Shown piece by piece: positions 30,282 to 39,733 of a stretch of 64,000 nucleotides of DNA (its first letter is position 1; each line of letters begins with the position of its first letter). Origin of the DNA: Variovorax ginsengisoli (GTDB lineage Bacteria; Pseudomonadota; Gammaproteobacteria; Burkholderiales; Burkholderiaceae_C). The notes below the pieces were generated by a model. That model ran no database searches. It was not told the DNA's origin and saw only the letters and a program-made list of their open reading frames with translations. The position numbers and the translations under genes are program-made. The stretch covers positions 124,001 through 188,000 of the forward strand of contig NZ_JAUSRO010000012.1 of assembly GCF_030811835.1 (NCBI RefSeq), written 5' to 3'.

Positions 30282-33198
30282 GCCCACCGTGCGCCAACCC
30301 CTTCCCACGATGACCGATACCCGTTCCACCTGTCCCTACTGCGGCGTCGGCTGCGGCGTGATCATCGAGTCCGAGGGCGCCCAGATCACCGGCGTGCGCG
30401 GCGACCCTGAGCATCCGGCCAACTTCGGCCGCCTGTGCACCAAGGGCTCCACCCTGCACCTGACGGCCAGTGCCGCCGTGACGATGCAGACGCGGCTGCT
30501 GCAGCCCATGCAGCGCCTGCAACGCGGCAGCGCCGCAGCATCCGTGCCGTGGGCGCAGGCGCTCGACGTTGCAGCCGACAGGTTCGCGCGGATCATCGCC
30601 GACCACGGCCCCGATGCGGTCGGCTTCTACGTCTCGGGCCAGCTGCTCACCGAGGACTACTACGTTTTCAACAAGCTGGCCAAGGGCCTCATCGGCACCA
30701 ACAACCTGGACACCAACTCGCGCCTGTGCATGAGCAGCGCCGTGGCGGGCTACAAAAAGACCCTGGGCTCGGACGCCCCACCATCCTGCTACGACGACTT
30801 CAAGGACGCGCAGTGCCTTTTCATCGTCGGCAGCAACACGGCCTGGGCGCACCCGATCCTGTTCCGCCGCATCGAGGACGCCCGGCGCGCCAACCCGGCG
30901 ATGAAGATCGTCGTGATCGATCCGCGGCGCACCGACACCTGCGAAATCGCCGACCTGCACCTGGCCATCCAGCCCGGCACCGACGTCATGCTGTTCCACG
31001 GCATGCTGCACCTGATGCTGCGAGAAGGCTGGACACAGCCCGCCTACATTGCCCGCCACACCAGCGGCTTCGATGCGCTCGAGCGCACGGTACGCGACTG
31101 CACACCCGACCAGGTCGCGAAGGTCTGCGGCATCGAACCTTCGGCACTCATCGAAGCGACGCGGCTGTTCGCCAACTCGCCCAGCACGCTGAGCCTCTAC
31201 TGCATGGGCATGAACCAGTCGTCGTCGGGCACGGCCAAGAACGCGGCGCTGATCAACCTGCATCTGGCGACCGCGCAGATCGGCAAGCCCGGCGCCGGCC
31301 CCTTCTCGCTGACCGGTCAGCCCAACGCGATGGGCGGGCGTGAAGTCGGCGGCATGGCCAACCTGCTGAGCGCGCACCGCGACCTTGCCAACGCAGGCCA
31401 CCGTGCCGAAGTGGCCGCGCTCTGGGGCGTGGCCGACGTGCCCGCCGCACCGGGCAAGACCGCCATCGAGATGTTCCAGGCCGCAGCCGACGGCGAGATT
31501 CGCGCGCTGTGGATTTCCTGCACCAACCCCGCCCAGTCCATGCCGGACCAGGCCACCGTGCGGCGCGCGCTGGAACGCTGCGAATTCGTGGTGGTGCAGG
31601 AAGCCTTTGCCACCACCGCCACCTGCGCCTATGCCGATCTGCTGCTGCCGGCCACCACCTGGGGCGAGAAAGTGGGCACGGTGACCAACAGCGAGCGCCG
31701 CATCTCGCGGGTGCGCCCGGCCGTGCCCGCGCCGGGCGCCGCGCGGCACGACTGGTCGGCCGTCGCCGATTTCGCCACCCGGCTTGAAGCGCGGCTGCCC
31801 CGGCGCGCGCCGGGCACCCTCTTCCCCTATACGCTCGACGACCCGGCCGGCGCCCAAGCGATCTGGAACGAACACCGCGAAACCACGCGCGGACGCGACC
31901 TCGACATCACGGGCCTGAGCTGGGCCTTGCTCGACACCGCAGGACCGCAGCAATGGCCGTGTCCTGAAGACCAGGCTACAGGTCCCGCCACGGGTCCGGC
32001 CACCGGGCGCAGCCTTGGCAAGGCGCGCCTGTATGAGGATGGTGTGTTCGCCACGCCCGATGGCCGGGCCCGCTTCCACAACGCCGCCTATCAGCCCGTG
32101 GCCGAGGCGCGCGACGAGCGTTTTCCCTTTTCGCTGAACACCGGTCGGCTGCGCGACCAATGGCACGGCATGAGTCGCACCGGCACGCTGGGCCGTCTGT
32201 TCGGCCATGTGCCCGAGCCGCTGGTGCAGATGAACGGCCAGGACATGGCGCGCCTGCAGTTGGGCGACGGCGACCTGGTGCAGGTGTCCTCGCGGCGGGG
32301 CGCGCTGGTGCTGCCCGTGCGCGCCAGCACCGAGGTTGGCCCGCACCAGTCCTTTATTGCCATGCACTGGGGCGAGGAATACCTCAGCGGCCAATCGAGC
32401 AGCGGCGAGCGCATCGCCGGCGTCAATGCGCTGACCCTGCCGGTCTTTTGCCCCGATTCCAAGCAGCCCGAACTCAAGCATGCAGCCGTCCGCATCCTGA
32501 AGGCCGAACTGCCCTGGTCGCTGCTGGCCGCCGCCTGGCTGCCTGCCGACCGGCTCCAGGCCACGCGCGAAGCGCTGCGTGCGCTGATGGCCAGGTTTGC
32601 GTTTGCGAGTTGCGTGCCTTTCGGCGCAGGCGGTGCGCTGCAGGGCGGTGCGGCCGAGCGCAGCGGCGTGCTGTTTCGCGCAGCCGCCTACGAAGCACCG
32701 CCTGCCGCACTTCTGATGGAAATCGAGGCGCTGCTCGGGCTCGCGAGTGATGAAACGCTGCGCTATGCGGATGTGCGCCGCGGCCAGCGGCGCGCCATGC
32801 GGCTGGTACGCAACGCCTCCAACGCCCAGGAAGCACAGCTCGAAGGCTTCCTGCTGGCGGGTGACACCCGCGCCGAGGCATGGATCAAGACACTGCTGCT
32901 CGACCAATTGCCCGCCCAGTCCTTTGGCCGTCAGTTGCTGCGCCCCGGTGCAACCGCGCCGGCCGGCGTGGCCGCGCGCGGCAAGGTCGTGTGCAGCTGC
33001 TTCGGCGTGACCGAAACGGCCATCGCGACGACCCTGCGCAGTGGCACAGGCAGCGAGAGCGAACGCCTGGCCAGCCTGCAGGCCGGCCTGCGATGCGGCA
33101 CCAACTGCGGCTCCTGCGTGCCCGAGCTCAAACGCATGGTGCGCATGACCGCTTCGGAGATCGCATCCACGCCCGTCCCGGTGGCGGCAACGGCATAA
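30259..33198 (+). CDS. nasA: Assimilatory nitrate reductase, molybdenum catalytic subunit
   Basis: Cytoplasmic enzyme reducing nitrate to nitrite, 979 residues from the first ATG. An N-terminal [4Fe-4S] site (CPYCGVGCG plus RLCTKGS; Cys25, 28, 32, 60) and the bis-MGD oxidoreductase fold fill most of the protein. The last ~70 residues are a BFD-like [2Fe-2S] domain (VVCSCFGVTE...CGTNCGSC). This domain probably accepts electrons from the FAD protein encoded upstream, whose gene it overlaps. ATG 30274 or ATG 30310 are alternative starts; none has a strong ribosome-binding site. Confidence 0.94.
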   Translation: MPVNRMPEPTVRQPLPTMTDTRSTCPYCGVGCGVIIESEGAQITGVRGDPEHPANFGRLCTKGSTLHLTASAAVTMQTRLLQPMQRLQRGSAAASVPWAQALDVAADRFARIIADHGPDAVGFYVSGQLLTEDYYVFNKLAKGLIGTNNLDTNSRLCMSSAVAGYKKTLGSDAPPSCYDDFKDAQCLFIVGSNTAWAHPILFRRIEDARRANPAMKIVVIDPRRTDTCEIADLHLAIQPGTDVMLFHGMLHLMLREGWTQPAYIARHTSGFDALERTVRDCTPDQVAKVCGIEPSALIEATRLFANSPSTLSLYCMGMNQSSSGTAKNAALINLHLATAQIGKPGAGPFSLTGQPNAMGGREVGGMANLLSAHRDLANAGHRAEVAALWGVADVPAAPGKTAIEMFQAAADGEIRALWISCTNPAQSMPDQATVRRALERCEFVVVQEAFATTATCAYADLLLPATTWGEKVGTVTNSERRISRVRPAVPAPGAARHDWSAVADFATRLEARLPRRAPGTLFPYTLDDPAGAQAIWNEHRETTRGRDLDITGLSWALLDTAGPQQWPCPEDQATGPATGPATGRSLGKARLYEDGVFATPDGRARFHNAAYQPVAEARDERFPFSLNTGRLRDQWHGMSRTGTLGRLFGHVPEPLVQMNGQDMARLQLGDGDLVQVSSRRGALVLPVRASTEVGPHQSFIAMHWGEEYLSGQSSSGERIAGVNALTLPVFCPDSKQPELKHAAVRILKAELPWSLLAAAWLPADRLQATREALRALMARFAFASCVPFGAGGALQGGAAERSGVLFRAAAYEAPPAALLMEIEALLGLASDETLRYADVRRGQRRAMRLVRNASNAQEAQLEGFLLAGDTRAEAWIKTLLLDQLPAQSFGRQLLRPGATAPAGVAARGKVVCSCFGVTETAIATTLRSGTGSESERLASLQAGLRCGTNCGSCVPELKRMVRMTASEIASTPVPVAATA

Positions 33199-33245
33199 GC
33201 CGTTCCGGATTTCGGCATAAGGCTTGCAGGACAATCGGCATACCC

Positions 33246-34160
33246 ATGGGAATCAGTCACTACATCAAGGAAATCGGCCGCGGTGCGCGAGGCGCCCGTC
33301 CGCTCACGCGCGAACAGGCGACCGACCTGTTCGGCCAGGTGCTCGACGGCAGCGTCACCGACCTGGAAGTCGGCGCTTTCTGCCTAGCCATGCGCATCAA
33401 GGGCGAGACGCCCGAAGAGATGGCGGGTTTTCTCGACGCCACCCACGCCCGGCTGGTGCGTTTTCCCTCTACAGGCCAGCCGCTGATCGTGCTGCCCAGC
33501 TACAACGGCGCACGCAAGCTGCCGGTGCTCACCCCGCTGCTCGCCTTGTTGCTGGCACGTGAAGGCCTGCCGGTGCTGATGCACGGCGCGGCCACCGAAT
33601 CGAGCCGGGTGCTCGCCTCCAGCGTGCTGGCCGCCATGGACGTGCCGGCACTCGACACCGTGCGGCCCATCGCCGCAGGTGAAGTCGCCTTCGCCCCCAC
33701 CGAACTGCTCAACGCCGGCCTCAAGCGCCTGCTCGATGTGCGCCGCGTCGTCGGCCTGCGCAACCCCGCGCACAGCGTCGTCAAGCTGATGCAGCCGGCG
33801 CTCGGGCCCTGCGTGATCGTGGCGAGCTACACGCATCCCGAATACGCCCAGTCGATGGCGCAGACCTTCGAGCTGACGCGCACCACCGCCCTGCTCTCGC
33901 GCGGCATGGAGGGCGAGGTCGTCAGCGACCCGCGCCGCACCGCGCAGGTCGACGGCTTCGTGCGTGGCGAACGCCTCTCGCTGCAGGTGCAGCAACCCGG
34001 CACCCTGGCCGAAGTGCCCGGACTTCCCCAAGCCATCGATCTGGCCACCACGGTCGACTACACGCGCCGCGTGCTCGCGGGCGAGGCGCCGCTGCCCGAC
34101 GCCATCGCGCGGCAGGTCGAACAGATCCGAAAAATCGCAGCAATCGCAGGTCCAGCATGA
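33246..34160 (+). CDS. ybiB: YbiB/TrpD2-family nucleic-acid-binding protein
   Basis: Protein of 304 residues with the fold of anthranilate phosphoribosyltransferase. An N-terminal helical domain (PLTREQATDLFGQVLDGSVTDLEVGAFCLAMRIKGETPEE) and a nucleoside-phosphorylase-like domain are visible. E. coli YbiB (TrpD2) binds nucleic acids without phosphoribosyltransferase activity. It lies between nasA and the siroheme methyltransferase gene, overlapping the latter by four bases, so it is part of the nitrate operon. Its role there is not established. Confidence 0.85.
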   Translation: MGISHYIKEIGRGARGARPLTREQATDLFGQVLDGSVTDLEVGAFCLAMRIKGETPEEMAGFLDATHARLVRFPSTGQPLIVLPSYNGARKLPVLTPLLALLLAREGLPVLMHGAATESSRVLASSVLAAMDVPALDTVRPIAAGEVAFAPTELLNAGLKRLLDVRRVVGLRNPAHSVVKLMQPALGPCVIVASYTHPEYAQSMAQTFELTRTTALLSRGMEGEVVSDPRRTAQVDGFVRGERLSLQVQQPGTLAEVPGLPQAIDLATTVDYTRRVLAGEAPLPDAIARQVEQIRKIAAIAGPA

Positions 34161-34954
34161 ACGAACTCCACCCCTCCTTTCTGCGCGGCAGCTGCACGCT
34201 CGTCGGCGCCGGCCCGGGCGACCCCGAGCTGCTGACGCTCAAGGCCGTCAAGGCCATCCAGGCAGCCACGGTGCTGTTCGTCGACGACCTGGTCAATGAA
34301 GCGGTGCTCGGCTATGCGCGACCGCAGGCGCGCATCGTCTACGTCGGCAAGCGCGGCGGCTGCAAGAGCACGCCGCAGGCCTTCATCGAGAAGCTGATGA
34401 TCACGGCGGTCGGCGAAGGCGAGACGGTGGTGCGCCTCAAGGGCGGCGACCCGTTCATCTTCGGCCGCGGCGGCGAAGAGGTCGAGCACCTGCGCGAAGC
34501 CGGCATCGAGGTCCGTGTGGTCAACGGCATCACCGCCGGGCTGGCGGCCGTGACTTCGCTGGGCGTGCCCCTGACACACCGCGACCATGCCCAGGGCGTG
34601 ATGTTCGTGACCGGCCACGCCAAGACGGGTACGGGCGCCGCCGAAGACCCGACCGACTGGCGCGCGCTCGCGGCCACCGCGCACAACGCCCGGCTCACGC
34701 TCGTGATCTACATGGGCGTGGCTGGCGCTGCCCACATCCAGCGCGAACTGCTGCACGGCATGGCCGAGCAGACGCCGGTGGCTGTGATCCAGCACGCCAG
34801 CCTGCCGCAACAGCGCCATATCCTGACGACGCTGGGCCGCCTGGCCAACGATCTGGCAGACAACGGCCTGGGCAGCCCTTCGGTGATCGTGGTCGGCGAT
34901 GTGCTGCGCGGCATGGCTGCCGCCGTCGGTCAGTCCACACGCTTCGGCACCTGA
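34157..34954 (+). CDS. cobA: Uroporphyrinogen-III C-methyltransferase
   Basis: SAM-dependent enzyme making precorrin-2 from uroporphyrinogen III, the first committed step to siroheme, the cofactor of nitrite and sulfite reductases. Length is 265 residues. Signature motifs are LVGAGPGDPELLTLKA, VRLKGGDPFIFGRGGEE and GITAGLAA. It is a stand-alone methyltransferase without the CysG dehydrogenase/chelatase half. Its place at the end of the nitrate operon fits a supply of siroheme for a nitrite reductase encoded outside this window. Confidence 0.95.
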   Translation: MNELHPSFLRGSCTLVGAGPGDPELLTLKAVKAIQAATVLFVDDLVNEAVLGYARPQARIVYVGKRGGCKSTPQAFIEKLMITAVGEGETVVRLKGGDPFIFGRGGEEVEHLREAGIEVRVVNGITAGLAAVTSLGVPLTHRDHAQGVMFVTGHAKTGTGAAEDPTDWRALAATAHNARLTLVIYMGVAGAAHIQRELLHGMAEQTPVAVIQHASLPQQRHILTTLGRLANDLADNGLGSPSVIVVGDVLRGMAAAVGQSTRFGT

Positions 34955-35113
34955 AGGCGGCCCAACGCGATTGCGCTCAACCCCAGGGCACGCTGCGGTA
35001 CGGGCTGCGGGCGTCGCTCAGCAGCAAGCGAGGGTGCGGCCAGGCGCTCTCGCCGGCTTGTTGCTGCGGCCTAGAATCCCGGCGGACTCTATGAATAGAA
35101 AGCGGGGAGACGC

Positions 35114-36244
35114 ATGCTGGAACTGGACAAACTCAACGAATTCACCGCCAGCCATGGCGAGTTGCAGCGCGGCAAGGGTCTGGTCACCGGCACCATCGCG
35201 CTGAGCCTGGGCATCCTGTGCTTCCTCGGTGTGCTGGCCTTCCACTTCCCGCAGTACCTGACCACGCCCGAATTGCGTCGCAGCTACAACGTGGACATCA
35301 TGCGCACCATCCTGCTGGTGGCGATGGTCGTGGCGGGCGGGCTGGCCCTGGTCAACATCGTGTTCAACCGCTCGCGCTGGCTGTCGTCGGCAGCGTTCCT
35401 GTTCGTGGTGGCGGCAGCGCTGCTCGGCGGCCACAAGGTGCCGGTCCACGACTTCGCGGACAACACACCCTACATCGGACTGGACTGGTTCATCCTCGAC
35501 CTGCTGGGCTCGGCACTGATCTTCATCTTCATCGAGAAACTGTTCGCGCACCGCAAGGACCAGCCAATTTTCCGGGCCGAGTGGCAGACCGACTTCCACC
35601 ACTTCGTGGTCAATCACATGATCGTCGGCTTCGTGCTGCTCGCGACCAACCTGATGGTGCACAAGTTCTTCGGCTGGGCCGCCAACGACGGCATCCGTGG
35701 CTGGATCGCTGGCCTGCCATTCTGGGCCGGTGTGCTGCTGATCATTCTGGTCGCCGACCTGGTGCAGTACTGGACGCACCGCGCCTACCACGAGGTGCCG
35801 GTGCTCTGGCGCCTGCATGCCGTGCACCACAGCGTCAAGAGCATGGACTGGATGGCCGGCTCGCGCCAGCACATCCTGGAACTGCTGATCACGCGCACGC
35901 TGGTGCTCGCACCGATCTACGTGCTGGGTTTCAGCAAGGAAGTGATCGACGCGTACATCGTGGTGGTCGGCTTCCAGGCGGTGTTCAACCACTGCAACGT
36001 CAACGTGCGGCTTGGTCCGCTGCGCTACCTCATCGTGACACCGAACTTCCACCACTGGCACCATGCGCAGGACCAGGAAGCGCTCGACCGCAACTACGCG
36101 GCACACTACGCCTTCCTCGACTACCTCTTCGGCACCGCCGTCAAGAGCACCAAACTCTGGCCGGAACAATACGGCGTGCTGGGCGATTACGTGCCGAACG
36201 GCTTCTTCAAGCAGTTGAAGTTTCCGTTCGTGTGGAAGGGTTGA
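35114..36244 (+). CDS. Fatty acid hydroxylase / sterol desaturase family membrane protein
   Basis: Membrane di-iron oxygenase-type protein, 376 residues, with about six hydrophobic segments. The metal-binding histidine clusters are present: HRAYH (HxxxH), HAVHH (HxxHH) and HHWHH. The substrate is unknown; relatives hydroxylate or desaturate lipids. The downstream flavoprotein gene starts four bases after its stop codon, so the two may be co-expressed. Confidence 0.85.
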   Translation: MLELDKLNEFTASHGELQRGKGLVTGTIALSLGILCFLGVLAFHFPQYLTTPELRRSYNVDIMRTILLVAMVVAGGLALVNIVFNRSRWLSSAAFLFVVAAALLGGHKVPVHDFADNTPYIGLDWFILDLLGSALIFIFIEKLFAHRKDQPIFRAEWQTDFHHFVVNHMIVGFVLLATNLMVHKFFGWAANDGIRGWIAGLPFWAGVLLIILVADLVQYWTHRAYHEVPVLWRLHAVHHSVKSMDWMAGSRQHILELLITRTLVLAPIYVLGFSKEVIDAYIVVVGFQAVFNHCNVNVRLGPLRYLIVTPNFHHWHHAQDQEALDRNYAAHYAFLDYLFGTAVKSTKLWPEQYGVLGDYVPNGFFKQLKFPFVWKG

Positions 36245-36248
36245 GCGC

Positions 36249-37481
36249 TTGAACTTCGACGTCGTCGTCATCGGTGCCGGGGCTGCCGGGCTTTTCTGCG
36301 CGGCGCAGGCAGGCCAGCGCGGCCTGCGGGTGCTGCTCATCGACCACAGCGACCGTGTGGCCGAGAAAATTCGCATTTCGGGCGGTGGCCGCTGCAATTT
36401 CACCAACCGCGATCTCGACGTGCGTGCGCCGCAGAAGCATTTCGTCAGCGAGAACCCGAACTTCTGCCGCTCGGCCCTGTCGCGCTACACGCCACAGCAG
36501 TTCATCGAACTGATGGACCGGCATGGCATTGCCCACCACGAAAAGCACAAGGGCCAGCTTTTTTGCGATGGACCTTCGCAGCAGATCATCGACATGCTGC
36601 TGGCCGAATGCCATGCCGGCAATGTCGAACGCTGGCAGCCCTGCGGCGTGAAACGGCTCGCCTTCGAGGCAGGAAACGACACGCAGGCAGGCTGCTATCG
36701 ACTGGAAACCGACCGTGGCACGGTCGATGCGGCGCAGGTGGTCGTTGCCACCGGTGGCCTGTCCATTCCCCAACTTGGTGCCAGCGACTTCGGCTACCGC
36801 GTTGCGCAACAGTTCGGCCTGCGCCTGGTCGCGCCGCGGCCGGCCCTGGTGCCGCTGACCTTCGCGGGGCAAGCATGGGCACCCTACGCCTCGCTGGCGG
36901 GGCTGGCGTTGCCAGTGCAGATCGAAACCGGCAGCAAGAAAACGCGCATGCACTTCATGGAAGACCTGCTGTTCACGCACCGAGGCCTGTCGGGCCCCGC
37001 CGTGCTGCAGATCTCCAGCTACTGGCAGGAAGGCACGCCGCTGACCATCGACTTCGCGCCGGGCGTCGAAGTCAGCGAGGCGTTGAGCGCGGCCAAGGCA
37101 CGCTCGCGCAAGCGCATTGCCAACGAACTCGCCATGCTGGTACCGTCGCGCCTGGCTGACGCGTGGGTGGGCGAAGACCCTGCCCTTCAGCGCCCGATCA
37201 ACGAGGCCACCGACCGCGCGCTCACGCAACTGGCCGAGCGCATCGCTCGCTGGCAGATCACACCCGATGGCACCGAGGGCTACAAGAAGGCGGAGGTCAC
37301 CGCCGGCGGCGTGGACACGCGCGACCTGTCGTCACAGACGCTAGAGTCCAAACAGCCCGGGCTTTATTTCATCGGCGAGGTGGTCGACGTGACCGGTTGG
37401 CTGGGCGGCTACAACTTCCAATGGGCCTGGGCCAGCGCGCACGCCTGCGCGATGGCGCTGCGACCGGCTTCAGTGCTATAA
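36249..37481 (+). CDS. NAD(P)/FAD-dependent oxidoreductase, HI0933/BaiN family
   Basis: Flavoprotein of 410 residues. [17 protein letters not shown] is the FAD dinucleotide motif directly at the N-terminus, and [11 protein letters not shown] is diagnostic of the HI0933 family. The C-terminus carries [24 protein letters not shown]. The start is TTG at 36249, because the Rossmann strand begins at residue 3 and AAGGG lies at 36236-36240. Function in this family is poorly defined; BaiN of gut clostridia reduces bile-acid intermediates, which is not implied here. Confidence 0.85.
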
Positions 37482-37482
37482 T
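37474..37482 (+). promoter_or_regulatory. Extended -10 promoter for rpsU
   Basis: TGCTATAAT, an extended -10 with perfect TATAAT, overlaps the stop codon of the preceding flavoprotein gene. Transcription would start near 37489, leaving a ~100-base leader before rpsU. Confidence 0.65.
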
Positions 37483-37503
37483 CTCCGGCTAACTTTGGCC
37501 TTC

Positions 37504-37553
37504 CCTCAACGGCCTCAAAATTTTTCAGTTGAGGAACCCCGGCCCGGGGCCTC
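37504..37553 (+). promoter_or_regulatory. rpsU leader with competing hairpins
   Basis: TTGAGG (37529-37534) can pair upstream with CCTCAA (37513-37518) or CCTCAAC (37504-37510). Its GAGG part can instead pair downstream with CCTC (37550-37553), extending a CCCCG/CGGGG stem (37537-37549). The two folds exclude each other, which suggests but does not prove a regulatory leader. Confidence 0.4.
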
Positions 37554-37590
37554 GATCTCCCCTGGCCAAATTCAGTTCAACGATTCATCA

Positions 37591-37803
37591 ATGACCACCA
37601 TCCGCGTTAAAGAAAACGAGCCCTTCGACGTCGCTCTGCGTCGCTTCAAGCGCACCATCGAAAAGCTCGGCCTGCTGACCGACCTGCGTGCCCGCGAGTT
37701 CTACGAAAAGCCGACCGCCGAGCGCAAGCGCAAGAAGGCTGCGGCCGTCAAGCGCCACTACAAGCGCGTGCGCAGCATGCAGCTGCCCAAGAAGCTGTAC
37801 TGA
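37591..37803 (+). CDS. rpsU: 30S ribosomal protein S21
   Basis: Small-subunit protein of 70 residues, the normal length, very basic. The sequence [20 protein letters not shown] and the ending [11 protein letters not shown] are characteristic. It has its own promoter and a terminator before yqeY. Confidence 0.97.
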
Positions 37804-37858
37804 GCATTTGCATCGGTCGGGTTGTCCAGCCACGCTGAGACAGCCCACCACTGCAACG

Positions 37859-37896
37859 AGCCGCGCCAGGTCACCCTGCCGCGGCTTTTGTTTTTT
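37859..37896 (+). terminator. Intrinsic terminator after rpsU
   Basis: AGCCGCG pairs with CGCGGCT, with an inner CAGG/CCTG stem, followed by TTTTGTTTTTT. It lies 55 bases after the rpsU stop. Confidence 0.88.
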
Positions 37897-37954
37897 CGAT
37901 CCCCGCAATTTCGATCCCGCAAGTTTGCGCAAGACCCGCCAGAAGGAAGACGCC

Positions 37955-38404
37955 ATGAGCCTCAAGGACACCATCACCGAAGACATGAAGACTGCCATGC
38001 GCGCCAAGGACGCCGAACGCCTGGGCACCATCCGCCTGCTGCTGGCAGCGCTCAAGCAAAAGGAAGTCGACGAACGCGTGGTGCTCGACGATGCGGCGGT
38101 GATCGCCATCGTCGACAAGATGGTCAAGCAGCGCAAGGACTCGATCGCCGCGTTCACGCAAGGCGGGCGGGTCGATCTGGCCGACAAGGAAGCCGCCGAG
38201 ATCAAGGTCCTCGAAGCCTATCTGCCACAGCGCATGAGCGCCGATGAAGTCACTGCCGAAGTCAAGGCCATCGTGGCGGAACTGGGTGCCTCGGGCCCCG
38301 GCGACATGGGCAAGGTCATGGGCGCCGTCAAGACGCGCCTGGCCGGCAAGGCCGACATGGGTCAGGTCAGCGCTGCCGTGAAGGCAGCCCTCTCAGGTGC
38401 CTGA
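37955..38404 (+). CDS. GatB/YqeY domain-containing protein
   Basis: Protein of 149 residues homologous to the tail domain of the aspartyl/glutamyl-tRNA amidotransferase subunit GatB and to YqeY. The C-terminal part GPGDMGKVMGAVKTRLAGKADMGQVS is the typical family ending. AGAAGGAAGA precedes the ATG at 37955. In proteobacteria it commonly follows rpsU. Its precise function is not known. Confidence 0.92.
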   Translation: MSLKDTITEDMKTAMRAKDAERLGTIRLLLAALKQKEVDERVVLDDAAVIAIVDKMVKQRKDSIAAFTQGGRVDLADKEAAEIKVLEAYLPQRMSADEVTAEVKAIVAELGASGPGDMGKVMGAVKTRLAGKADMGQVSAAVKAALSGA

Positions 38405-38870
38405 GCTTTTGCCGCCGACCGGCAGCGGTCCGATCCCCAAAGCGTGCGCCTGTCTGGTGGACCGGCGCGGCCGCCTGCTGGTTTTCGATCATCCCCAGGA
38501 CGGTGGCATGCAGCTGCCCAAGGGCACGGTCGAGCCTGGCGAAACGCCCGAAGATGCGGTGCGGCGCGAACTGCTGGAAGAGTCCGGCATCCGCTTCGAG
38601 GGCCCGTTGGTGCCGCTCGGCACCCTCGACCGTGAATGCGAAGCCGGCGTCGAGGGCAACGTGCATCGACACGCCCAACTGTGGCATCTGTACGCCATGC
38701 ACACCGACCGCGACTGGCCCGAAACCTTCTCGCACGTTGCCAGCGGCAGCCCGGAAGAAGACGGCCTGGTGTTCGAGTTCCGCTGGCTCACACCCACCGA
38801 ACCCATCGACGGCTTTGCAATGCCTTACCGGCTGGCGATCGAGCGATTGCGCGCGCACCTGAACACCTGA
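38397..38870 (+). CDS. NUDIX hydrolase
   Basis: Nucleoside-diphosphate-X hydrolase of 157 residues. The NUDIX box is complete around residues 43-65 (GTVEPGETPEDAVRRELLEE, then SGI). The start is GTG at 38397, overlapping the end of the YqeY gene by eight bases. The substrate cannot be told from sequence. It is convergent with the transporter gene that ends four bases downstream. Confidence 0.88.
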   Translation: MPELLPPTGSGPIPKACACLVDRRGRLLVFDHPQDGGMQLPKGTVEPGETPEDAVRRELLEESGIRFEGPLVPLGTLDRECEAGVEGNVHRHAQLWHLYAMHTDRDWPETFSHVASGSPEEDGLVFEFRWLTPTEPIDGFAMPYRLAIERLRAHLNT

Positions 38871-38873
38871 GGC

Positions 38874-39629
38874 TCAAGGGCCGAGGCCGAGCATCAGGTA
38901 CGCGCCCAACAGCCCCAGTCCCCCGAAAAAACAGCGTCGAAACACGGCCAGCGGCAAACGCTCGCGCAGGCGCTGCCCCAGGGCCATGCCGGCCAACGCC
39001 GGCAACAAGAGTACCAGGGACAATGGCACATCGGCAGCTTGATAGTTGCCGGTGCCGGCCAGCCCCGCAGCAAGTGCCACCGTCGCCGTCGTGAACGACA
39101 CGCCCATCGCCTGGACGAAGGCATCGCGCTGCAGGCCCAGCGCGTGGAGATAGGGCACCGCCGGTACGACGAACACGCCGGTCAGCGCCGTCACCACGCC
39201 CGTGCAGAGGCCCGCGCACGGCCCCAACCAGCGAGCCCGCTGCGGCCCCAGCATGAAGGCACCGAACGAACGCCCGGCGAGGCCCCAGACCGCGTAGCCG
39301 AGCAGCGCCGCACCCAGCAGGGTGCGTGCCCCGGCGGCACCCGCGGGTGCGCCGAAAAACCAGGCGCCACCCAGCGTGCCCAAGGCAATGCCCACCTGCA
39401 GACCTGCGACACGGCGCAGCACCGGCCCGAGTGCCGACCATGGCCGCAGCTGCCAGACATTGGTGACGAAGGATGGCAGGATCAACAGTGCCGCCGCCTC
39501 CACCGGCGGCATCCAGAGCGCGAGCAGCGCCATCGACAGCGTCGGCAGGCCCAGGCCGACCACCCCCTTGATGATGCCCGCGAGGAGGAAAACGGCGGAG
39601 GCCAGAACGATGAGTTGAAGAGAAGGCAT
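38874..39629 (-). CDS. TauE/SafE family sulfite/anion permease
   Basis: Membrane protein of 251 residues with about eight hydrophobic helices. The start matches the family pattern VFLLAGIIKGVVGLGLPTLSMALLALWM, and a second TauE motif GLCTGVVTALTGVFVVPAVPYL marks the internal repeat. It probably exports sulfite, sulfoacetate or a related organic anion. It is divergent from a LysR-type regulator 104 bases away, which likely controls it. Confidence 0.88.
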   Translation of the reverse strand: MPSLQLIVLASAVFLLAGIIKGVVGLGLPTLSMALLALWMPPVEAAALLILPSFVTNVWQLRPWSALGPVLRRVAGLQVGIALGTLGGAWFFGAPAGAAGARTLLGAALLGYAVWGLAGRSFGAFMLGPQRARWLGPCAGLCTGVVTALTGVFVVPAVPYLHALGLQRDAFVQAMGVSFTTATVALAAGLAGTGNYQAADVPLSLVLLLPALAGMALGQRLRERLPLAVFRRCFFGGLGLLGAYLMLGLGP

Positions 39630-39733
39630 GCCCGCAGTCTGTGCAATGTGCACGCCGCGGCCAATGCGGATCTGGCGCAGCCAGCCTCAGGCACAGGCTG
39701 AGGCCTTCCCCGCGCCGCGTGCTACCTTGCGTC

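Noticed and set aside
30205-33234. Open frame of about 1009 codons on the minus strand opposite nasA
   Set aside because: Mirror of the nasA coding sequence. Its protein has no recognisable domain and there is no ribosome-binding site.
34955-35113. Intergenic stretch after cobA
   Set aside because: No terminator hairpin, operator or small ORF with a ribosome-binding site could be supported.
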